From positions 31,580,289 through 31,644,288 of the forward strand of contig CM030365.1 in assembly GCA_017893485.1 (NCBI GenBank): a DNA stretch of 64,000 bases. Direction: 5' to 3'. Every line of letters starts with the position of its first letter. Position 1 is the stretch's first letter. A program made the translations under genes and the position numbers. A model generated the notes under the pieces. The model did no database searches. It was not told where the DNA came from and saw only the letters and a program-made list of their open reading frames with translations. The DNA comes from Hemerocallis citrina (lineage: Eukaryota > Streptophyta > Magnoliopsida > Asparagales > Asphodelaceae). Positions 57,205 to 64,000 of this stretch are shown in pieces.

Positions 57205-58850
57205 TGATGTGAATATTTGCAAGTGTACAAAATCACAACAAGTAATATAGTTAAGTGAATAGAGTGTCGAACCTACAGGAACTAATTATTTTATTGAGTA
57301 CCGATGTCACTAGATGAATCACTATTTGGAAGATCAAAATTAATAAAGGATAAAACAACTAAATTAAATTATTCTAAAGAAACTAACTAAATTAATTAAG
57401 AGGGAGCGGGATGTGAAATTTTTGTAATTTGTTAATGGCAAAATTAATTCTAGGGCTTTTGACTTCACCTAGTTCATCCCTCACAATTTATAATTCCATA
57501 AGAATAAAAATATTATTTTCCAAGTTGTAGACCAAAATCCTCAAATTATTCAATACTTTATCTCCAACAACACCAAAAATATCTCCAACTAACAGTTTGT
57601 CACATCTCTATGCAAATTTAATTAATCGAAGACTCATTAAGTTCTGTGGATTTCTTAACGGCCACATCAATCGCGGTAAATCATCTCTAATTTCGCTCAA
57701 TTAATGGTGTTTAATTTTATGGTTCTAAATCACAAATCACCTCTCGGTCTCTCCATGATCCAATAAATTATACAATCGTCTATCCACCAATTGTATGCAT
57801 TAAGAATAAAAATTAAACACACAACCAAGGAAAAATAGAAAAATAATATAGAATTAAAATTGTGTTCTCAAAACTAGGCTACATCAAAACCCTGGAAAAA
57901 TAAATTTAGTTCATAATCAATTTGCAACTAACAAAAATTATTTGGGATTGCATGATAAAAATTAGAGAAAGAACAAAGGATACAAAAATGTTGTTTTATA
58001 AAAATAAAAATTGCAAACCGAACAACGTTCTCTTTCTCTCTCCTTTCTCTGTCTCGAACTCAGCGCCAACACGTTCCTGCTGTCACGTCAGATCGAAACC
58101 TAAGCCAGCTCAGCGCCAGAGTTGCTGGCACGTCCTGAAGAGGATAACGTGGCGTCTCGATCTGAGTGCTGAAACCAGGGCCTCAGGAGCTCGTGCTGTA
58201 CGTGCTGGTCAAAAGTCCTTCGCTGGCTCTCTCTCCTGTTTTCGTGTGTATTTCAGAGCACCCTCTTCCCTTTTTTTCAAAACCAATCTAGCCCACCTAC
58301 TGTAGCCACCAACCACCCTTCTTCCCTTTTTTTTTTCTTATGGCGTCTCTGTGTGGTGGTCTTCCTCTTCTACCTTGTGTTATATTTATATGAGTTGCAG
58401 ACAGAGAGTTGTACACATAGGATTAAAGTTTATCTCTTCATTGCTGCAAATAGAAGTTAGAATTTAGAATAAACATTTAAATTTAAATTAATTAGATCAA
58501 CTTAAAAGTAACTAATTTTTATTTTAGCTCTATCAAAATCCTTTTAAATTTGTTTATTCTTTTTACACTCTATTGACAATTAAAATTGTATTTTGCTCCT
58601 CATATTATCAATTTGTAAAAATTAAAATTCAACAAATCAATAAAAATAATAAATCAATAGTTTTGCTTTGTTTTTTGATTTTTTTTCCAAAAATCTTCAT
58701 TTTTTGCATCAAAAATCTCATTCCTTCAAAAATAATTTATTAATTGAAATCTTATGGAAATAAGATGAATTAAATACAATATAAACGAAAACAAGCAATT
58801 TTAATGGGTAAATGAGTACAAATATTTGTATAAAAATTAGACACATCAAA
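57205..58850 (-). repeat. 3' LTR of the Athila-like element (left copy)
   Basis: 1646 bp, matching 61923-63565 with few differences. A minus-strand TATA (TATAAATA) lies near plus 58382-58390. The 127-codon plus-strand frame at 57922 occurs in both LTRs and is not a gene. Confidence 0.9.
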
Positions 58851-60460
58851 TACCCCCAAACTTAAGATTTTGCTTGTCCTCAAGCAAAAAGTAAAACCAC
58901 GAATAAGGGAATAATAATCAATAATAAACTCAACCCATCACACTAAGAGATTTTATTATGCAAGCATCAAAATTTCAATTAAAAATATAAACAATAGCAA
59001 ATAAAGTAAAACCAAGCATACCCACTTTCTCCAGTGTAATTATTTATTCATAATTCCAAACACAATCATAATTGTCATGCAATTAATCTAATTATAGTAT
59101 GTAACAACTCAATCTGTGATTATCCCTTCTCACTACTACAAACCAAGTAGCAAACTCGAGTCTCTTTTTTTTTCTTCCTTTTTTTTTAAATTTTTTTTCT
59201 AGTCTCTTCTCTAAGTTGTCACTTGCCTTTTGACGCGAATGCAAACATTTGTGATGAGTTCACCCGGTTACTCAACAAGTCACAAACATAGAGTGCTTTG
59301 CATACTCATATTTCAAGTTGTCGTTTGACGTAAAAGTAAACATTGATGATGAATACCCCTAGTTACTAAGAAACTCAAAACATTAGAGTAGATTGACTTT
59401 ATTCATAATTTTTTTTTTCATTATTACTCTATTTACTTAAACTCTGTTGAAGACTAGATCAAAGGGGATAATCACAAGAAAAAACATCACATTTGTCTTT
59501 TATGTATAATCGCATGACTCATACAATTTTGCACGGAATTGTGAAACTCAATAATACTAAAGTAAATAAGTATGCTTACTCTTGCTTTATAAGCAATTGT
59601 TTATCCCAAAAAAATATTTCAATGCTTATCATAATAAAGAACTCAAAAGTGTAATGGTGAGTTCAATTGCAATCCCTTTTTGTTTTGTTTTTCTTTTCAA
59701 AAATAAAAAATAAAATTTTAAACCTTCCCCCCAAACTTGAATATCACATTGTCCTCAATGGGAAAGGAAAAAGAAAAAACCAAAAGAATGGAAAAAGTTC
59801 AGAATTTCTCCCCTGATTCGTCTTTAAATTTCTGCACGCGCGGTGTTTAGTATTTTTGCGATATCTGGAGCTGTAGATGTCCAAATGGGCTGATTTTTTT
59901 TTGCTGGAAAGCTTAAGCAATTGTCTACAATTTCTCTTTGAATCAATTTTCCAATTTCTGACTCCATACTGCTAAAAAACAGCCATCAATGTAGGTGTAC
60001 AAAACAGCTCTGCCCGACAACTTCAAAATTTATGCAATCCTACAATAGAATCAAAAATTAAAATTATACTAAACTAAAAGAAAAATAAAATCTAAATGCT
60101 GTAAAATAAAACATGGGTTGCCTCCCAAGAAGCGCTAAGTTTTAAGTCTTCAGCCAGACATGGAGGTGAGATGGTTATGTAACGCCAAGATCCAACAACA
60201 TTAAAACATCCTTTCTAATTCTTCTTTTCAGGTGTGGATCAGGTTCAAGCTCTAGTTTGAGGCGTTTCCTTTTAGATGATGACGTCTTTGATTCCCCCAC
60301 CTCTTTGAAATTTTTCTGAAAAAATGAATAAATAGAGGGTGCAGCATCCAAATACATAACACATTCCGAAAATTTTTCTTTCTAAGTTTCAAGACTTGCT
60401 GAACTTATTGGACATATTTCGATTGGTGATTTTTCAAATTTAGCCTTATGTTTCTCGCCT
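58851..60460 (-). other. Internal 3' region of the Athila-like element without pol
   Basis: AT-rich DNA from the polypurine tract (58851-58866) to gag. A repeated block (aagtcacaaacatagagtgc / agaaactcaaaacattagag, about 59210-59400) shows an imperfect 110-bp direct repeat. A 60-codon minus frame (60175-60357; SKRKRLKLELEPDPH) is basic and may be the end of the gag-linked ORF. The minus-strand motif gcgcttcttgggaggcaacc (near 60117-60136) is one I associate, from memory, with 3' regions of Athila-type elements. Confidence 0.5.
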
Positions 60461-60464
60461 ACAA

Positions 60465-61640
60465 TTAAATTAGTTTCACTTGAAAATACGACTGTTCTTC
60501 GGGTGGAAACTTTATGGAATTAAAAACATCAAAAGTTACTTGCTCATGCTGCGTTTGTTCCTCCAAAATTGGTTCGTACTGTTCTTCCTTTTTAACCACA
60601 TTTTGTTCGCCATTTTCTTCTTGTGGTTGCTCAATTGTCCTCCCGCTGCTTTGTGTTATTGCTTTGACATCTTCTGTGGGGTTGACAACTGTGTTGCTTG
60701 ATAATGTTCCTGCAGTTTTTTCATTAAGAATATTTGAAATTTGACTAATTTGTACCTCATGATTGTGAATGGAATTCGAAGTTAAATTTGCAACATTTTG
60801 AATTGCCAAATCTATCTTTTGTATGTACTGTTCTGTCCTTTGCATGTGTTGCATGAACATCTCTTCTAATGCTAGCTTCTTTTCTTGATGTGGAAAATTT
60901 TGAGGTGGTATAACTGCTCCTTGATTGTTGTTCCATGGACAATTGGGGGTATTTCTCCATCCTGAATTGTATGTGTTTGCATAATGATTGTTTTGCATTT
61001 GAAAGTTTGACACAAAATTTGCTTCTTCGGCATTTGACGGAGCTAAAGGATTTCCCACTTGGCAATCTGCACTAGAATGGTTTCCTGCACAAAGATTACA
61101 AATGATATTAGATTGAATAGAATTAACATTTAGTTTAGATAAAGTAGCCATTTATGCAATTAAAGTAGTTATAGGATCAAGTTCAAAAACTCCAGCCACT
61201 TTTCTTGGCATTGTACTTTCTGCACACCACTGATAATGATCAGATGCCATCTCTTCTAAAAGATCATAGGCTGCTTTGTAAGTTTTGCTCATAAGTGCAC
61301 CACCAGCTGCTGCATCAACCATAGATCGATGTGTAACTCCCAAACCATTATAGAATATTTAAATTTGCAGCCATTTCGGTAGTTCATGATGAGGACACTT
61401 TCTTAATAACTCTTTGTACCTTTCCCATGCATCATACAAAGACTCGGTCTCAAATTGAGTGAATGTGGCAATATCATTCCTTAGTTTTGCTGTCTTTGCA
61501 GGCGGAAAATACTTGGCCAAAAATTTTTGTACAAGTCCCTACCAAGTAGTAATACTACCGGGTGGTAGATAATGTAGCCAAGCCTTCACCTTATCTCGTA
61601 ATTCGAGGGCATAGCATAGTTTCTCAAAGGTCAATAACTG
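60465..61640 (-). pseudogene. Athila-like gag
   Basis: On the minus strand from about 61640: ALELRDKVKAWLHYLPPGS, FLAKYFPPAKTAKLRNDI, ETESLYDAWERYKELLRKCP, FYNGLGVTHRSMVDAAAGGA, LLEEMASDHYQW, RKVAGVFELD, then the zinc-knuckle-like CNLCAGNHSSADC and NTYNSGWRNTPNCPWNNN, followed by a long Gln/Glu-rich tail. These are the hallmark blocks of Athila gag, which would form the particle shell and bind RNA. Stops interrupt it: TAG after TTW, a stop after LPKWLQI, and TAA near 61155. Each is a single change from a fitting codon. A 30-bp sequence duplication (61603-61632 and 61665-61694) marks the 5' edge. Confidence 0.9.
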
Positions 61641-61694
61641 GCTTCTTTATGCTTGATTCATAAATCGAGGGCATAGCATAGTTTCTCAAAGGTC
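61603..61694. repeat. 30-bp direct duplication at the gag 5' edge
   Basis: tcgagggcatagcatagttt and ctcaaaggtc occur in order at both ends of this interval, 62 bp apart. Confidence 0.95.
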
Positions 61695-61898
61695 TGTTTT
61701 TATCGTTTGTCATGATAATTTTCTTATATGTCATGAAATGTAAGTATTAAAAAAAATAGAAAAACTAAAAAAAATAAAATAAGAAAAATAAATGAAAGTA
61801 AAAGTACGTCAAAAGAAAATAAAGAGGTAAAATAAAAAAAAAAAAATCCAAACTAGTAATAATCTAGCAAATTTCAATATCAATAAAAGAATAACTAG

Positions 61899-61917
61899 TC
61901 CCCGACAACGGCACCAA
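61899..61917 (-). promoter_or_regulatory. Primer binding site (tRNA-Asp type)
   Basis: TTGGTGCCGTTGTCGGGGA on the minus strand lies five bases inside the LTR edge at 61923. The usual Athila site is TGGCGCCGTTGCCGGGGA, so two positions differ, both C-to-T. Confidence 0.85.
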
Positions 61918-61922
61918 AAACT

Positions 61923-63565
61923 TGATGTGAATATTTGCAAGTGTACAAAATCGCAACAAGTAATATAGTTAAGTGAATAGAGTGTCGAACCCACAGGGAC
62001 TAATTATTTTATTGAGTACCGATATCACTAGATGAATCACTATTTGGAAGATCGAAATTAATAAAGGATAAAATAACTAAATTAAATTATTCTAAAGAAA
62101 CTAACTAAATTAATTAAGAGGGAGCGGGATGTGAAAATTTTGTAATTTGTTAATGGAAAAATTAATTCTAGGGCTTTTGACTTCACCTAGTTCATCCCTC
62201 ACAATTTATAATTCCATAAGAATAAAAATATTATTTTCCAAGTTGTAGACCAAAATTTTCAAAATATTCAATGCTTTCTCTCGAACAACACCAAAAATAT
62301 CTCCAACTAACAGTTTGTCACATCTTTATGCAAATTTAATTAATCGAAGACTCATTAAGTTCTGTGGATTTCTTAATGGCCACATCAATCGCGGTAAATC
62401 ATCTCTAATTTCGCTCAATTAATGATGTTTAATTTTATGGTTCTAAATCACAAATCACCTCTCGGTATCTCCATGATCCAATAAATCATACCATCATCTA
62501 TCCACCAATTGTACGCATTAAGAATAAAAATTAAACACACAACCAAGGAAAAATAGAAAAATAATATAGAATTAAAATTGTGTTCTCAAAACTAGGCTAC
62601 ATCAAAACCCTAGAAAAATAAATTTAGTTCATAATCAATTTGCAACTAACAAAAATTGTTTGGAATTCCATGATAAAAATTAGAGAAAGAAAAGAGGATA
62701 CAAAAATGCTGTTTTATAAAAATAAAAATTGCAAACCGAACAGCGTTCGCTTTCTCTCTCCTTTCTCTGTCTCGAACTCAGCGCCAACACGTGCCTACCG
62801 TCACGTCAGATCGAAACCGAAGCCAGCTCAGCGCCAGAGTTGCTGGCACGTCCAGAAGAGGATGATGTGGCCTCTCGATCTGAGCACCGAAACAGGGCGT
62901 CAGGAGCTCGTTCCATGCGTGCTTGTCAAAAGTCCTTCGCTGGCTCTCTCTCCTGTTTTCGTGTGTATTTCAGAGCACCTTTCTTCCCTTTTTTTCAAAA
63001 CCATTCCAGCCCACCTACTGTAGCCACCAACCACCCTTCTTCCCTTTTTTTTTCTTTTGGCGTCTCTGTGTGGTGGTCTTCCTCTTCTGCCTTGTGTTAT
63101 ATTTATAGGAGTTGTAGACAGAGAGTTGTACACATAGGATTAAGGTTTATCTCTTCATTGCTGCAAATAAAAGTTAGAATTTAGAATAAACATTTAAATT
63201 TAAATTAATTAGATCAACTTAAAAGTAACTAATTTTTATTTTAGTTCTATCAAAATCCTTTTAAATTTGTTTATTCTTGTTACACTCTATTGACAATTAA
63301 AATTGTATTTTGCAACTCATATTGTCAATTTGTAAAAATTAAAATTCAACAAATCAATAAAAATAATAAATCAATAGTTTTGCTTTGTTAGTTGGTTTTT
63401 TTTCCCAAAATCTTTATTTTTTGCATAAAAAATCTCAATCCTTCAAAAATAATTTATTAATTGAAATCTTACGGAAATAAGATGAATTAAACACAATATA
63501 AACGAAAACAAACAATTTTAATGGGTAAATGAGTACAAATATTTGTATAAAAATTAGACACATCA
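61923..63565 (-). repeat. 5' LTR of the Athila-like element (right copy)
   Basis: 1643 bp. A minus-strand TATA (CTATAAATATAAC) lies near plus 63094-63106. Confidence 0.9.
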
Positions 63566-64000
63566 GTGTCGATTTTCATATTTTTTTTGGTCTCTTTCTA
63601 ATTACTTGAATTGATTAAAATCCCAATAATTTTGTAGATGTAGAACTTTGAATGTAGTATTTTGATGATTTTAGACGGTGGGATTGTAGTGGTAGTTGTT
63701 GTTGATCACTCGACAAAATTGTAGATTGAGTCGTATTTATAATTTTTCGGTATTAGTAAAACCGCATAAACAGTTCAAAAAATTTCCAGAATTTTGCGGG
63801 GACGTCGGAATCATGATACACAAGCTAACGAAACCTGTAGGAGTGAGTTTCGTTTTGCGGTTTGCAAGATACGTCCATATATCACTTTCAGTCAAGTAAA
63901 ACTCAAATAAAGTTTTACATGCCGTATCTCGCAAACCGTGGGTCGAAACTCACTTCTACAAGTTTTCTGCCTTGTGTTACGTGTATTCGACCATATTGGA
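63566..64000. repeat. Right flank with an imperfect inverted repeat
   Basis: Arms 63831-63873 and 63923-63965 pair over 43 bp (aaacctgtaggagtgagttt with aaactcacttctacaagttt, and gcggtttgcaagatacg with cgtatctcgcaaaccg), separated by 49 bp. No gene is recognised. The first 265 bp are AT-rich. Confidence 0.8.

Larger units (their letters stand above)
57205..63565 (-). mobile_element. Gag-only Athila-like LTR retrotransposon
   Basis: The two LTRs are 57205-58850 and 61923-63565, both TGATGTGAATATT to TAGACACATCA. The flanks gtgtt (57200-57204) and gtgtc (63566-63570) are a near-perfect TSD. The minus-strand primer site TTGGTGCCGTTGTCGGGGA fits tRNA-Asp, the primer known for Athila. The internal region is only 3.1 kb and holds a gag-like ORF but no pol. 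On the minus strand the polypurine tract AAGTTTGGGGGTATT abuts the left (3') LTR. Confidence 0.9.

Noticed and set aside
57922..58305. 127-codon plus-strand frame, with a counterpart at 62640
   Set aside because: It is present in both Athila LTRs, antisense to the element and without family.

Overview
This window looks like intergenic heterochromatin from a flowering plant, probably a eudicot. Three things support that: two broken host genes with plant-like introns (a spliceosomal SmD1 fragment and a HAD-type pyrimidine 5'-nucleotidase), AT-rich non-coding DNA, and plant-specific retrotransposon lineages (Tekay-like chromovirus, Tat-like with an antisense ORF, Athila-like, Copia, L1-like LINE, Helitrons). 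I see no intact protein-coding gene, rRNA gene, convincing tRNA gene or CRISPR array. Family names come from recognising motifs by eye, not from a database search.

Layout, left to right. 1-533: three tandem copies of one SmD1 exon with its intron. 937-2745: a GC-rich non-autonomous element with an L1-like tail and a 16-bp target duplication. 2.9-5.6 kb: a fold-back repeat, a 145-bp Helitron and a hairpin. 5.7-7.5 kb and 21.1-22.2 kb: two parts of decayed Copia sequence, separated by a 13.6-kb insertion (7519-21136, TSD tagac). That insertion is a minus-strand, gag-only LTR element with 4.1-kb LTRs. Its left LTR holds a 2976-bp solo LTR (TSD acgga) only 14 bp from its tip. 22.3-25.5 kb: a minus-strand HAD-phosphatase gene with five recognisable exons, an L1-type LINE in intron 3, a shifted splice acceptor, and no exons beyond the Copia remnant.

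25.75-56 kb is a second nest. An old LTR element (called C here) has a very long 5' LTR and only about 225 bp of internal DNA before its 3' LTR starts at 31926. Its 3' LTR was split by a Tekay-like chromovirus A (32076-55730, TSD aaaag). A carries an extra acidic coiled-coil ORF, then gag and pol with a chromodomain. Another LTR (B, from 40690) sits behind pol. Inside B is a minus-oriented Tat-like element D (LTR 45476-46104), of which mainly the antisense Transposase_28-type ORF and several tandem arrays survive. A deletion near 52.9 kb fuses D to the rest of A's 3' LTR.

56-64 kb holds duplicated Helitron 3' ends, stacked palindromes, and a minus-strand, gag-only Athila-like element (57205-63565) with 1.65-kb LTRs and a tRNA-Asp-type primer site. 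The window ends in another inverted repeat. Most stop codons that interrupt the retroelement reading frames can be read as single C-to-T changes (mainly CAG to TAG), which fits decay of methylated DNA. Elements named A, B, C and D are labels used only in this annotation.
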